Shown here piece after piece: positions 1-11,472 of a stretch of 64,000 nucleotides of DNA. The stretch spans positions 43,673,001 to 43,737,000 of the forward strand of contig CM065806.1 in the NCBI GenBank assembly GCA_033398695.1, given 5' to 3'. The notes below the pieces were generated by a model, which did no database searches, was not told where the DNA came from, and worked only from the letters and a program-made list of their open reading frames with translations. Origin of the DNA: Orobanche coerulescens. Taxonomy: Eukaryota; Streptophyta; Magnoliopsida; Lamiales; Orobanchaceae. Positions within the stretch are counted from its first letter, which is position 1. Each line of letters opens with the position of its first letter. The position numbers were made by a program, and so were the translations under genes.

Positions 1-1322
1 CGATAGACTGGGGAAGAGAAAACACAGAAGTCAAAATAGTACGGGCATTACCTCCGACCTCGTCCACGAAATTCACAAAAACGGGAGCAAGGTAACAAGA
101 CATTAAACAATCGACGCATAACGGAACCATCACCGATGCACACGGTCATACCAAACCAAGCTCTAACAGCTCGCACATGCGGGACAACGCAGAGATTGCC
201 ATGAGGCGACAACATTCAATACCAACACTCCGCCTCTCACAGGGGCTAGCACAACCAATGTGTGGAAAGCGTCTCAACGCTCACACCGCCAATTCGATCA
301 TACTCGGGAGAAAGTATCCAAATGACAACGCGAACATCACACATACATACCCAGCCCTCAAACGGGAATGGATAGGTTTTTTAAAAAAAAACGAAAACCT
401 CATTTTGAAAATAATTTAGAAGAATACTGGTTGATCTTGAGTATCACCTTTCAAAAAGTATAAACGTGAAACATCGTTATCGAGACACTGGAGAACCATT
501 TCGCATTTGATAAGAATGAAGATACTTTCTCTTAATGAAAACTTTCAAAATATTCGACCCTCGGGTCTAAATAAAAGTGTTGAAAATATCTCAAAACATT
601 TTGGTCCTCGAGGTAGAAAATTTTGAAATACATTGTGGCATCTAGGATGTACCACAAGAAAATAACTCATTTGAAAAGTATGTCTCGAAATTCATTTTTC
701 TAAGATACTCAAGGTTTTCAAAAATCCAATAGGCCAGAATGCCCAAAACTCACACATACCGACGTTCACTAAAACAACTCCTAGCACACGCATCAAAACG
801 TTTAAAATCAAGACAATACATGTCTTTAAACGAAAATAAGCGATAAAATACCATATTGAGAACAAAACCAGCGATAAAATTCCCTCATGGCAGCTAGTGA
901 ACAAGTCGACAGCGTATAAGCACAAAGCCTCCACAAGAGGTTTGTAAAGCGTGCAAATCAATTCGAAATCATCAACAACGGACAAAAACAACAATAACAA
1001 GACATCACAACGACATTCCTCGTATAAATCAAATACGAGTCGACTAAATATATATCGTGAAATCAAAATTCACATAAGGATTCCACCACTTAACAAATAA
1101 TCATAAAAATAGCTCGTGTCACGAGGCACAACACAAAGAAGGAGACTTACTTCCACAGTCGCACGAAGATGATGATCGCCCCACGATACTAATCACGACC
1201 AACAAACTCAAACGACGCGTCGCTAAGCGACTCGGTCGGACTAAATCCGACGAGACAAAACTCAATAGACACCATCGACCCGGCTGACCTAGGTTTTCAC
1301 AACCTAAGCTCGATACCATTTA
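1..1322 (-). mobile_element. Internal region of a non-autonomous gypsy element (partial)
   Basis: The minus-strand element starts with the LTR at 1323-4249 and this is its internal domain, about 1.3 kb, without a recognisable gag or pol frame. It aligns by eye with about 45652-47626, the matching part of the element at 42050-50194. At about 43-90 the minus strand reads a degraded polypurine/LTR-start junction: a relic of the conserved GGGGACGA block, then purines, then TAATGCCCG in place of TGTAATACCC. The 3' LTR therefore probably begins near 51 and runs off the left edge. The zinc-knuckle stretch present in the other copy is missing here. The short frames in this stretch look spurious. Confidence 0.65.
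1307..1318 (-). other. Primer binding site (tRNA-iMet type)
   Basis: The minus strand reads TGGTATCGAGCT, four bases inside the LTR end. This resembles the plant initiator-Met primer site TGGTATCAGAGC. Its position fixes the LTR at 1323-4249 as the 5' LTR and the element orientation as minus. Confidence 0.7.
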
Positions 1323-2321
1323 TGTAACACCCCCGATCCGCTCGGGGATATTACACGCCGTAGAACCTTTCCTCAAGGATCTACCAGTGTAACGACATTT
1401 AACATCTCGACAATGCCTTCGAGGCTACAATGACTCGATGAGACCGATTTGGTCTTTCCACAAATACATACAACTCAAATACAACTCATGCCCACGCAGG
1501 GACAAAATACAACTACACCCGCATAACGGGAACAATACAAAGAATGGAAAATAAAGTACAATCGAACCAACACACGATGTACGGTTCCTCATGTGATTAG
1601 TATCGATCATCTTTCATCATCCTTCGTGCCGACCGGTGTTATGCTCCAAAACTGAATGCAAAAACAGACATCCACCCCGAATACTCGGGGTTAGCAAAAC
1701 TCCTTTGTTTTGCTAGTGCAAATACAAAGTGCAAATACGAGCCATACAATTCACATTCCACGAGTAACAATAACCGAGGATCCTCAAAGATCCAAACGAA
1801 ACGAAAAGTACTTCCCGAGGCAAGGGTTTGAGAAAACATTTCAAAAACGAAATATCATAAATCAATGGAAGTAATTTATAAAACAGTTTAGAATGCCATC
1901 GAGAGTTTTAATAGAAAACAATTTAGGATTATCAAATCCTACTTTTCGAAAACCAAAAGACAAAAGGGGTCACCGCCCCAAAGGTTTACTTTCTGAAAAA
2001 TGACATTAACCAACCATTGGGATTTTAGCCCCAAATCCGTAAAACGACTTTTACAAAACCATTGGGATTTTAGCCCCAAATCTCATCAACTCACAGTACA
2101 CAAGAACGACCAGGAGGTTCGTATCCCAACATCAAAATCCACAAATAAAGGATTTAAAACAACAACAAAATACTCCAGTGCCATCCTAGCCAAGTAAGCC
2201 AAACGAACACTTACCTCTTACACACTTAGTCAATGCATGCAATCATGAAAACCGTTCGAAAGCACTCATTTCCGGAAATGCCAATATCAAATCACATTAT
2301 CAAAAATGCACCACAATTAAC

Positions 2322-2452
2322 CGTCGATCCACACCTCCGTGGACCCCTACCGAGACCCCGTCGGATCTAACCCGTAGTGGTTAAAAGCAAAGCTCGTCGA
2401 TCCACACCTCCGTGGACCCCTACCGAGACCCCGTCGGATCTAACCCGTAGTG
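2322..2452 (-). repeat. Tandem duplication, 73-bp unit, in LTR-1
   Basis: Two near-perfect copies of a 73-bp unit start at 2322 and 2395 (CGTCGATCCACACCTCCGTG at each start). They lie in the transcribed/U5 side of the LTR. Other LTR families here carry unrelated tandem units at a similar relative place. Confidence 0.85.
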
Positions 2453-3454
2453 AGCATACACACACACACGTTACTCATGCAACACTAATATGCTAAGAAC
2501 GTAAGTTCATTAAGAATACTCACTAGAGATGGCCATTAACTCGACACCATTATCAAACTCTTCAAAATTACGATAACAAGATTAAATAAGGAAGTACACG
2601 ATTCCGTAACTTAAACAATATGAGTATCATCATAAAATCCTCCGACGTTCAAAATAATCAAATCATAATCAATTCTCAAAACACCGTTCACAAAACACAC
2701 GCGTTTTGAAAGGAAGCCTTTAACGAGGCTAAATCAAGTCCTTTTGAAACTTCATTTCAAATAACCAAACAAACACATCAAGACGACCACCGATCATCAT
2801 ATACATAAAACGAGAAAAGTATGGGCAAGGTACTTGCCTCGATACCACGAGCACGGAACCACGAACGGATACGGCTCAACCGGGAAGCTTCGGAACGCCC
2901 GATGCTAGCGAAAAGGAATACGACAACGAACGGAACGGAAGAATCAAGCACGACCACGAGGAATCGACGAAAATGAACCTAACGATTCGAATAGCACAAT
3001 CACAACAACTTCTAAACGATTACGGAAAAGGAATACACCCGGAAACCCGCCTACGATTCATGTATATTCATACAAAAATAACAACGAGGGCGGACCACAA
3101 CCAAACCCTCTCGATTCCATAAAAATCCACAAAATATCCATGAATCCGTAGGAAAAGTAAAGATACTAACAATATCAATCGTATACATCATGAATCCACC
3201 AACGAAACGGAACGAATCGGAAGAAAAACCCAAAACCCCCAAATTAATCGAAATAGGGTTTTAGAGCATTACCTTGGAAGATTCGAGTACTAAGATCCGT
3301 AGAACACGCGTTAGATTGATTATCCGAGCCTCACAACCGAAAAGAAATGATGGAAATCGACCCCCGGATGAAGAACTCTCCCCCTCTATATCCTCTCTCT
3401 CGCGGCGCTTAGGAAAACTGGCGAATGAAATGAGCTGTTCGCTCAGAACACACA

Positions 3455-3570
3455 TTTATAGCGTAACACAGCAGACCCTATCGGCCGGCCTATCGGCCGA
3501 TAGGCCCAACCGATAGCCATACGGAATGCCGGCAGGGTCTATCGACCCCTATCGGCGAAAGGCTCTGGAA
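3455..3570 (-). promoter_or_regulatory. LTR-1 promoter: TATA box plus CGGCCG palindrome array
   Basis: The minus strand has TATAAA at 3455-3460. Directly upstream of it (higher coordinates) is a cluster of TATCGGC/GCCGATA half-sites, including the perfect 16-bp palindrome CCTATCGGCCGATAGG at 3489-3504. Related half-sites continue to about 3565. Upstream again is the U3 block shared with LTR-2. Promoter assignment is inferred from the TATA box and LTR position. Confidence 0.65.
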
Positions 3571-4249
3571 GTGCTCGGCCAAAACTAAAACGACCATAAC
3601 TCTCTCGTCCGGACTCCGATTGACTCACCGTTTGAACCATTGGAAAGCTAACTCGATGTTCTATAATATTGCAAAGATTTATAATTTTTGGAGTTACCAA
3701 AAATTAATGATGATCTAACAAAGACGAACTCATACTTAGAAAAGTCGTTTAGTAATCCTGAATTCAACAAAACGACACCGAAACCCGAACACGAATACGA
3801 ACCGAAGATACGGTTACGAAGTACTCACAAAGACGAATCTAAGAGCTAGTAGAACACACAATTCCGACCACCCGAAGGCTCGAGATTCGACAACGGAAGG
3901 TAATTACCCCAAACTTTGGGAAATTACGAAAATGGCCCAAATGCCCGAAAATCACCATACGTGATCGAATAACCAAACCGAAGTTCACAACACGTCTAAC
4001 AAAGTTAAACGGACTTGCGGGAAACTTCGAAGCAGCGATTCGGTCGAGATTCGCAAGAATCGAACTCAAGTGCGGAAAAGTCGCTAAAAAGCACAGAACT
4101 CAACGAAACGACACCGAAACGAACTCGGATGTCAAAAAGTGTAGAATTAATCATTCTCAGAATGACGAAACGGTCATGAGAGAGTCGTCAAAACGGACTC
4201 CGACCGAAAAAAAAAGAATTACCGGAAATCGAAAATTGCGGATATTACA

Positions 4250-6423
4250 GTTTCGTACACGCTATGGTCATTTTGAGTTCGTAGTTAAGCCGTTCGGGCT
4301 AACTATTGCACCTGCGGTATTCATGGAGTTAATGAATCGGGTTTTCATCGACTTTTTGGATCATTTTGTTGTTGTCTTCATCGATGACATTTTGGCTTAT
4401 TCTCGTGATCGAGAGGAAAACGAGGTACATCTTCATCAGGTTCTCGACGTGTTGAGACGCGAGCAACTTCATGGTAAGCTTTCCAATTGTGAGTTCTGGA
4501 TGTCCGAAGTGATTTTCTCGGGCATGTAATTTTACCTGTCAGAGACCGTGTCGACCCTCAGAAGACGGAGGCCATCCGAGGTTGGCAACCTCCGAAAGGT
4601 GTTAAGTAAATCCGAAGTTTCCCCGGATTAGCTGATTAATTATCCAACCCACGACCGTAGCTAGCAACCGTGGTTTTCGCGTTGGAATTTAGGCGTCGTT
4701 ACCTTTATGGAATCACTTGTCAGGTCTTCACCAATCACAAGAGTTGAAGTATATATTTACTCACAAGGAGTTAAATATGCGACAGGGACGGTGGTTGGAA
4801 CTAATCAAAGATTTTGATATCGAGATCCTTTACCACCCGGGCAAGGCGAACGTTGTCGCCGACGCCTTGAGTCGTAAGTCCGTTCAGGAGCAGATGCTTG
4901 CTCGTTTAACAGTTCAGAAGGAGCTTCAACAGGAATTCCTTAGACCCGAGATCGAGGTATGGCTTCAGCGAGTTCAGGGACAACTTTGTATGTTAGAGAT
5001 TTCATCATCTCTGAGGATGCAATCAGGGAGAATCAGGGTTCAGACCCAGCATTGTTGCGCATTCGTGAAGATGTGGCTCGGGGAAAGCCTGGATTCGTGG
5101 TCCACGAGGATGGACTTTTGAGGTTTAAGAACCGGTTACGCGTGCGGTGAATGTCGAGTTGAAAAACTCTATTTTGTGAGGAGCTCATGCTATCCCTTAT
5201 TCTCGTTCATCCGGGGTCCACAAGATGTACAAGGACTTGAAACAAAATTACGGTGGAGTAATATGAAGCGAGAAGTCGCGAGAATTTGTTTCGAGATGCT
5301 TAACTCAACAAGTCAAGATGGAACCTCGGCCGTGAGTATGCTGATACCGCTCCTATTTCGAATGGAAGTGGGAAGACATTTCTATGGAATTCATCACGAT
5401 TTGCCGACGAGTCATCGTGGCATAAATATGATCGAGTGATCGCGGACCGCTTAACTAAATCAACTCATTTCCTTGAGATCAAGGATTTGTGGAGTCCCAA
5501 GAGATCGCCCATTGTTCATCAAGGAGATATTGAGGCCTGCACGGTACTCCTAAGAGTATCGTTTCCGATCGTGACGGACGATTTGTGTCTCATTTTTGGA
5601 AATCGATTCATCGTGCTATGGGAACTCGGCTTAATCTCGATCGCCTTTCATCCTCAGTCCGACGGACAATCAGAGAGGACTATTCAGACAGTAGAGGACA
5701 TGTTGAGGGCATGCGTCCTCGATTAGTAGACGATGGGGAAGCCCAATTACTGTTGTTTAAGTCCACGTACAGTATAGTTGGCATGCCTCCATTAAGATGG
5801 CACCTTACGAGGCCTTGTACGGTCGTCTTTGTCGATCTCCTTTGTGTTAGGATGACTTGTTAGAATCAATCGGCACCGAGCCCGATATGCTTATAGCCGT
5901 CCGGGAGAAGGTAGCTTTGATCAAGAGTCGTATGTTGACAGCTCAGAGTCGACAGAAATCGTATGCGGATAATCATCGTCGACCACTAGAGTTCGAGACG
6001 GGTGACCATGTTTTGGTCAAGATATCCCCGAGTCGAGGTATTTTTCCCGTTTCGGAAAACGGGGGAAGTTGAGTTCGAGATTCATTGGACCGTTTGAAAT
6101 TTTGGATCGAGTAGGCGAGTTAGCTTATCGATTGGCTTTACCTCCGGCTTTGAGCCGAATTCATAATGTGTTTCATGTCTCTCAGTTGCAAAAGTATGTA
6201 GCCGACCCAAGACACATACTTCAATTCGACGAAATCGGGATCGCAGATGATCATTCGTACGAGGAGCGTCCTGTACGAGTATTAGAGTGGCGAATCAAAC
6301 AGTTGAGAAATAAGTCGATTCCTTTGGTCAAGATTTCAGTGGTCCATACATGGAGTCGAAGAGGCCACTTGGGAAACCGAGGAGATTATGCGGGAGGGTT
6401 ATCCCGAGTTGTTTGACCCTTAG
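4250..6423 (+). pseudogene. Tekay-type chromovirus pol relic (RT, RNase H, integrase, C-terminal domain)
   Basis: Broken in several frames. In order: reverse transcriptase palm at 4250-4530 ([17 protein letters not shown] catalytic box); decayed thumb to about 4620; RNase H C-terminus at 4710-4900 (HKELNMRQGRWLELI, NVVADALSRKS); integrase zinc region near 5190-5300; integrase core at about 5380-5720 ([14 protein letters not shown]); and C-terminal GPFEIL and FHVSQLQKYVADP blocks at 6075-6240. The frame with EATWETEE ends at TAG 6421-6423. The YVADP...RNKSIPLVK spacing is typical of Tekay/Del chromoviruses. The 5' part was cut off by insertion of the minus-strand LTR. Clade assignment is from remembered family motifs. 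Confidence 0.85.
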
Positions 6424-6445
6424 TTTCGGGGACGAAACTCTTTTT

Positions 6446-6456
6446 AAGGGGGGGAG
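6446..6456 (+). other. Polypurine tract of plus-strand Tekay element
   Basis: A purine run AAGGGGGGGAG follows the conserved TTTCGGGGACGAAACT block and stops two bases before the LTR start at 6459. It is the plus-strand priming site and identifies 6459-8763 as the 3' LTR. Confidence 0.85.
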
Positions 6457-6458
6457 TA

Positions 6459-8763
6459 TGTAATACCCGGTTGTAATTCAGTCATTATCATTCAGTAATT
6501 TCATTCGGTGATTGTCACTCAGTGGATTTTCACTCAATTATAATCATTCATCAATCATGTTCATTCACCGTGTTCACCGTTCGGAAAAACTTCGAGTTGT
6601 GTATCGTTATTGTTCATTGTTTCAACTTTCCTCATATGAGTTCGACTTTGTTAAATCACCATTAATTTTTGGTAACTCCAAAAATTCTAAATCTTGCAAT
6701 ATTATAGAGCATCGAGTTAGCTTTCCAATGGTTCAAACGGTGAGTCAATCGGAGTCCGGACGAGAGAGTTATGGTCGTTTTAGCTCAACCGCTCATTGGC
6801 GATCATCGCCGAACGAACTTCGGCCGTGTCGTCCGCACGGCCGATGCCGTACTCGTCCGGAAAGTGCGAAGTGTCTGCCTCAGGACCCGACCGTGTCGTG
6901 CAGCGCGGCCGAGTCGAACCGCCGGATAAGCGAATCATCGCCGAGCACGCCCGGCCGTGTCGTGCAGCGCGGTCGAGTCATCTTGAGTCATTGTCGGACG
7001 GGTCATCGTCGGGAGGCCCTCGCGCGCGACCGTGTCGGCGAGGACACGGTCGAGTCGCTGTCGACCAGCTGTCGGCCGGTATGCGACACGACCGTGCCGA
7101 TCGGCACGGGCCGTGTCCGTGACATCGACCCCTATAAATTCATTTTTTCATCATTTCACCCATTTTCGCATTTTCTTCACCTTCAACCGAGAGATAAGGC
7201 TTGAGGGAGGGTTTTCCTTCACAAATCATTTGGGTGTTTGATTTTCTTCATCTCCTTTCGATCGTGAAGCCGGATAATCAATCTAACGCGTGTTCTTCGG
7301 ATTAAAGCACTTGGATCATCAAGAGGTAATTCCTTCAACACTTTGGACTTCGATTTTGTGTTGAAATAGGATGTTTTGGACGTTATAATCATGATATATG
7401 AAGGGATATGTATATGATTATGAGTTTGTATAAGGATTCATTGGATTATTGAGGATTATTCAAGAACACCTTGTAAATCGAGTTGGAATTGGGGATTTTC
7501 GACTAATTGTTGTTATAATCGCATTTTTGGATATTCATAACGGATTATTGATCGTATTGGAGATGTTTTATTGGTTTGAAACACTTCTTGGGGATTTGAT
7601 ATTGGTATATTGAAGTTTGATTGTAAACAATCGGAGTTTGGGCTTAGCGTGTTTGTTTCTATACCTCAATGGACTTAGTTTTATCGTATCGACGTTGTGA
7701 GGTCGTTATATTCGTGTTTAATTCGTAGATTGATCGGATTGTCGGTAATTGTATTGAATTAAGGTTGTTCGTGCGACCGACACTTCATTTAGGACGTTGT
7801 TCGTGGACGTACATTCTTCATCGGTGTTGTGTAAGTTAATTCTTACTCGGTTAAAAGGATATTCATACCTTTTGTTGTTGATCATTCATAATCATAACTC
7901 ATTCATCATTGTATTAATCATATTAAAACTTGTTATTGTCAATTAATCACTTGATCATAAGGAGCAGCGGTTCCAATCTTTTCGTTGAGCTTTCATTCAT
8001 TTCATTATTACTCTCATCTCGGTGAGTCATTCTTGACTTTGTCGATTATTATTTATTCATTGATATTCATTACGGTCATTCTCGTTCATATGACCTTCAG
8101 GTTCATATTGCGTGGCCGGGCGTGGCTGTGTGGAATTTTTAGTCGGGCACACGATGGTTATTGTATTGGGTTCACCAATACATTAGACCGTGCACACGGG
8201 AAAGCGTTACACCGTGAGACTAATTAGGTACACGGACGGATGTTGTACACTCGCACAGAACATTACGGGCGTACTATGATACTCTTCTTGACGTAATTCA
8301 TAACTAAGGATATTTCATAACTTCAGTTAAATCATGATTGTGTATTTTTCAACCCTTGAGGATTGTTGTTCTTTGTAACTGACCCCGTTTGGGGATTTTG
8401 TTTTTCAGGTCATGGCAAGGCAAACGCACGGGAATAGCATGTTGATGTCGAGGAGTCCCAGTGATACTAGTAGGGGGCCCCGATCTTTCAGTTATTCATG
8501 TTATTGTCCTTTATTTTCCGCTGCAAACTTTCATTTGAATACTCCGTTTCATTCAGTGTTGTGTATTTTATCTTCATATAAAATACACTAGTATTCGGTA
8601 TTATCCTGGTGAGTTGTAACTAAACTCCTCATCGGAGTAATTATTGCTGTAATGTAGTTCGGTACTACATTTATCTTGTGTAATTCATTCATTTTCATTT
8701 GCCTGGTGGGTCCCAGTTAGGGATCTACGGCACTGTAATATCCGCCTAGTTTGGGGTGTTACA
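6459..8763 (+). repeat. LTR-2, 3' LTR of plus-strand Tekay element
   Basis: It runs from TGTAATACCC after the PPT to GGGGTGTTACA, 2305 bp. The last 30 nt (8734-8763) form the inverted repeat TGTAATATCC/GGGTGTTACA, preceded by the CCTGGTGGGTCCC block seen in other LTRs of the window. No primer site follows, in keeping with a 3' LTR. It was inserted at the left edge of duplicated copy A: the next base, 8764, corresponds to 51028 in copy B. Confidence 0.85.
6820..7138 (+). promoter_or_regulatory. LTR-2 promoter: CCGTGTCG/CGATCG palindrome array and TATA box
   Basis: GC-rich repeats of a CCGTGTCGTGCAGCGCGG-like unit at about 6890-6990 lead to a perfect 10-bp inverted repeat CGACCGTGTC/GACACGGTCG at about 7027-7052. 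The 16-bp palindrome CGTGCCGATCGGCACG lies at about 7092-7107. TATAAA follows at 7133-7138. The long frame across this stretch (6512-7204) is a by-product of the GC-rich array and shows no known domain. Confidence 0.65.
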
Positions 8764-8779
8764 ATGTTGGTCCTCATAT

Positions 8780-9673
8780 CACTAAAAAAACATTTTTATC
8801 GATAGCAATTACCATCGGCAAAAACGGCATGCCGTTGGTAAAAGCGATTACCGACGGCCTTATCGACGACAAGATGTCACTGGTAAAAACTTCGACGGTA
8901 AAAAAATCTCGACGGAAAATATTGTGATTGCTGATTTACCAACGACTTACCGATGCCCCGTCCCTCGGTAAATTTCTTGTTGTCAAAATCTGAGAATGGT
9001 TTTACCAATAGATTACCAAAGGAAACGGCCATTGGTAATTTACTGGCGTCATGGTGCTGTTGGTAAAATCTGCAGGAAACAATCAGAATTACTGACGGTA
9101 AGGTGCCATCAGTAAATTCAAAATGCATTAAAGCTTGTTGGTCCGGGCCGGGACGAGGTCGGTCGGGGCTGGACGAGGTGGGTCGTGGCTGTATGGACCA
9201 ATTCTCAGGACATGGGCTGAATCAAGCTCGCAATGGCCCAACGAACTCACATTTATTGTCTTCATTCAATGTTACACAACCCATCAAGGTGTTGGTTTAT
9301 AAAGTGATGATTGTTGTGCTATTTTTTCAATGTGGGATAGATTTATTTCAGAATTCATCAACGACAACTGACTGTCGGTAATGTCGTCGGGAAATGCCAT
9401 CGGTAATGTCATCGGTAAATTATGAAATATAAAAAAATGGCAAAATTATTTACCAATGGTAAATGTTCCGTCGGTAATTCCGCCGTCTCTAATTTCGTCG
9501 GTAAAATTAATGGTAACGTTCGCACCAACATTCCACCACCATGCTGTTACTAAATCCGTCAGTAAATTTAGTTAATTGATGTCGTCGGTAATCCATTGGT
9601 ATTTTAGGTATTTACCAACGATGGAGCGACCGTCGGTAATTTTTTATTGGTAAAACCAGTCTTTTTTGTAGTG
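8780..9673. mobile_element. Non-autonomous CACTA (En/Spm) element, copy A
   Basis: 894 bp. It starts CACTAAAAAAACATTT and ends with the reverse of CACTACAAAAAAGACT, flanked by the 3-bp target duplication TAT (8777-8779 and 9674-9676). Subterminal regions carry many TTACCGACGG/CCGTCGGTAA-type repeats in both orientations, as expected for transposase-binding sites. No transposase is encoded. An 11-bp direct repeat TATGTTGGTCC lies outside both ends. The frames in it are spurious. Confidence 0.85.
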
Positions 9674-9676
9674 TAT

Positions 9677-10160
9677 GTTGGTCCGATATATCCGATTAAT
9701 CTCCATCAACGGCAATTTATGTGGTGCCTTACTGAGGAAGCCACGTGCACGAGCAATCAGCAGAGATATAAGATAATATTCGTTCCTAAATAGGCCAGCA
9801 AACTCGGGCCAGCTAGCAACTCTTCCCTCGGGCTTGCAGGTTCTCCACTAGTGGGCAGTAGTTCCATGAAGGTAGTTGAGTCCCAATTGCACCTTTATGT
9901 TCTCTTGACATTATATTACTTCTCAAGCCATCTATATTTCGAAGATCCAATCATCAACATGCTTGTCACATGTTCCATAGAAAATGGTGGTCTCACTTTC
10001 AAAGTATCACCGGACTAATAGTCAATGGATTTTCCTCAATATTTATTATTGGTACCCTCTCGACCCAATTAACTTGAGCAATTCTCAAACCAATTGCTTG
10101 GGCTAAATTCTAAAGAAAGAGTAAATCCACGTCTGCTAGGTTATCATTGGGGCATTCTGC
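9677..10160. other. Unassigned DNA between CACTA element and chromovirus
   Basis: Moderately GC-rich low-copy-looking DNA, present also at about 51913-52350. Copy B lacks about 94 bp that spans the CACTA 3' terminus and the start of this stretch. No frame with a recognisable domain. It could be a decayed gene fragment but I see no splice or protein motif I would defend. Confidence 0.4.
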
Positions 10161-10165
10161 CATTG

Positions 10166-10704
10166 TGTCACGGGGCGCTTAGAGTTTGAATATAATGTAC
10201 GCGCACCGTGCGGCTAGTAGTCAATTTACCCGACTACGTCCGCCTAACTCGTTCGAGCTTTGGTGCTAATGCGACGCAATCACGCCGAGGCGTTTTAGTG
10301 GCACAGCAAAATTGAAGACGAGAATCGATTTGTATTAATACAATGCACGATTACAATAGGCAACAATGATTACAAGCATACACGGATAGGAGGGTCTCAG
10401 CAAACTAGCCAATTCGTACTACAACTCTTCAGTACACTCTTCCCCCCTATAATAGGCTTAGAAAAATAAAGGCTAATGACAACAGTGGATATTGAAAAGC
10501 TGAGCAACCACTAACTAGCTATTACAACACTAACTAGCTATTACAACACTAACAATCTATTACAAGGAAAAATAAGTAAAGCCCTACACTATAGATGATA
10601 ACTTGAAGTGCGATTGAGGCTCTGCGTCCCACAAAGCTGCAAGTGGCCCCACGAATGGCCGTTGATCAGGTAATACCGCCTGGGGTCGCGGGCATCCCGT
10701 GACA
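10166..10704 (-). repeat. 3' LTR of the chromovirus
   Basis: 539 bp, next to the PPT. Against the other LTR I count about three differences, two of them one-base changes in G/C runs, so the insertion is recent relative to the host duplication. Confidence 0.93.
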
Positions 10705-10717
10705 GCTCTCCCCCTAC
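10705..10717 (-). other. Polypurine tract of the chromovirus
   Basis: The minus strand reads GTAGGGGGAGAGC directly before the 3' LTR. The pol frame stops about 70 bases upstream. Confidence 0.75.
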
Positions 10718-10786
10718 GAGTTGGTGACGTCCCCGGCGCCATAGATGTGAGATAAGCATCCAAAGGGGGTTGAAAAGCTTTAAGTG

Positions 10787-11466
10787 CTATTGCCCTCTCT
10801 CCCAAGTGTTCTCCTCCATCTGCAGCCCTTCCATTTCACGGATATTCTTTGTATAGCTTCTTTCTCGGCCTGCATCGCGGTGGTCGATAATAGCTTCGGC
10901 CACCCTCTTCCCCAAGTTGCGTAGTTTCGGTTGTGGGCGGTTGGGCGGGTTGCGTGTGGTGTCCTCGTTATGCACTGATATGGCTTGAGTTGGATGACAT
11001 GAAAGACATTATGAATGCGCCACCATTGGGGTAACTCAATCTTGTAGGCTACATTTCCGACTCTTTTGAGAATGCTTAGGGGCCCAATATATTTTTGCAT
11101 TAGCCGTGAATCTCTCCCCCGTGTTGCCCTGGAGGAACTCTGGTTCGGGATCTTCACCATCACCTGGTCACCCACACAGTATTCAACAAAGCGGCGTTTA
11201 AGATCAGCATATTTTTTCATCCGCTTTTGAGCCTTCTCCAGGTAGCCACGGGCTAAATCAAGATTTTGTTCCCATTCAAGGGAAAATGCTTGTGCCGAAG
11301 TAGGCCTGGCTTTTTGTGGAACAGTATCAATATTGTGCGGGAGGAGAGGCTGCTGCCCATTACAAATTTCAAAAGCACTCTTATTCGTGGTAGAGCATTT
11401 TTGAGCATTGAAACACAGTTGAGCAACATCCAAAAGCTTCACCCAGTCCTTCTGATTAGTGCTCAC
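10787..11466 (-). pseudogene. Integrase C-terminus and chromodomain
   Basis: One frame (10780-11466) carries KYADLKRRFVEYCVGDQVMV, the GPF/Y-like KYIGPLSILKRVGNVAYKIEL and IHNVFHVIQLKPY. The chromodomain end then shifts frame: VKWKG in one frame continues as LQMEENTWERGQ in another, stopping at 10787. Chromodomains guide integration to marked chromatin. At least one frameshift lies within the chromodomain, so the protein as written is not functional. Confidence 0.8.
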
Positions 11467-11472
11467 AAAATG

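Larger units (their letters stand above)
1323..4249 (-). repeat. LTR-1, 5' LTR of minus-strand gypsy element
   Basis: On the minus strand it begins TGTAATATCCGC at 4249 and ends GGGGGTGTTACA at 1323, the TG...CA form of a Ty3/gypsy LTR, 2927 bp. It interrupts plus-strand Tekay pol, which resumes at 4250. The last 33 nt (1323-1355) form an inverted repeat with a 14-bp stem allowing two G:U pairs and the loop GCGGA. It looks mosaic. Its termini align with the LTRs at 42050 and 47627. A U3 block at about 3575-3720 matches LTR-2 (about 6650-6785). A block at about 3040-3130 matches the LTR at 36380-38101. Confidence 0.85.

Noticed and set aside
6512..7204. 230-codon open frame on the plus strand
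   Set aside because: Spans the LTR-2 U3 and palindrome array; Arg/Ser/Pro-rich composition follows the GC-rich repeats and no domain is visible.
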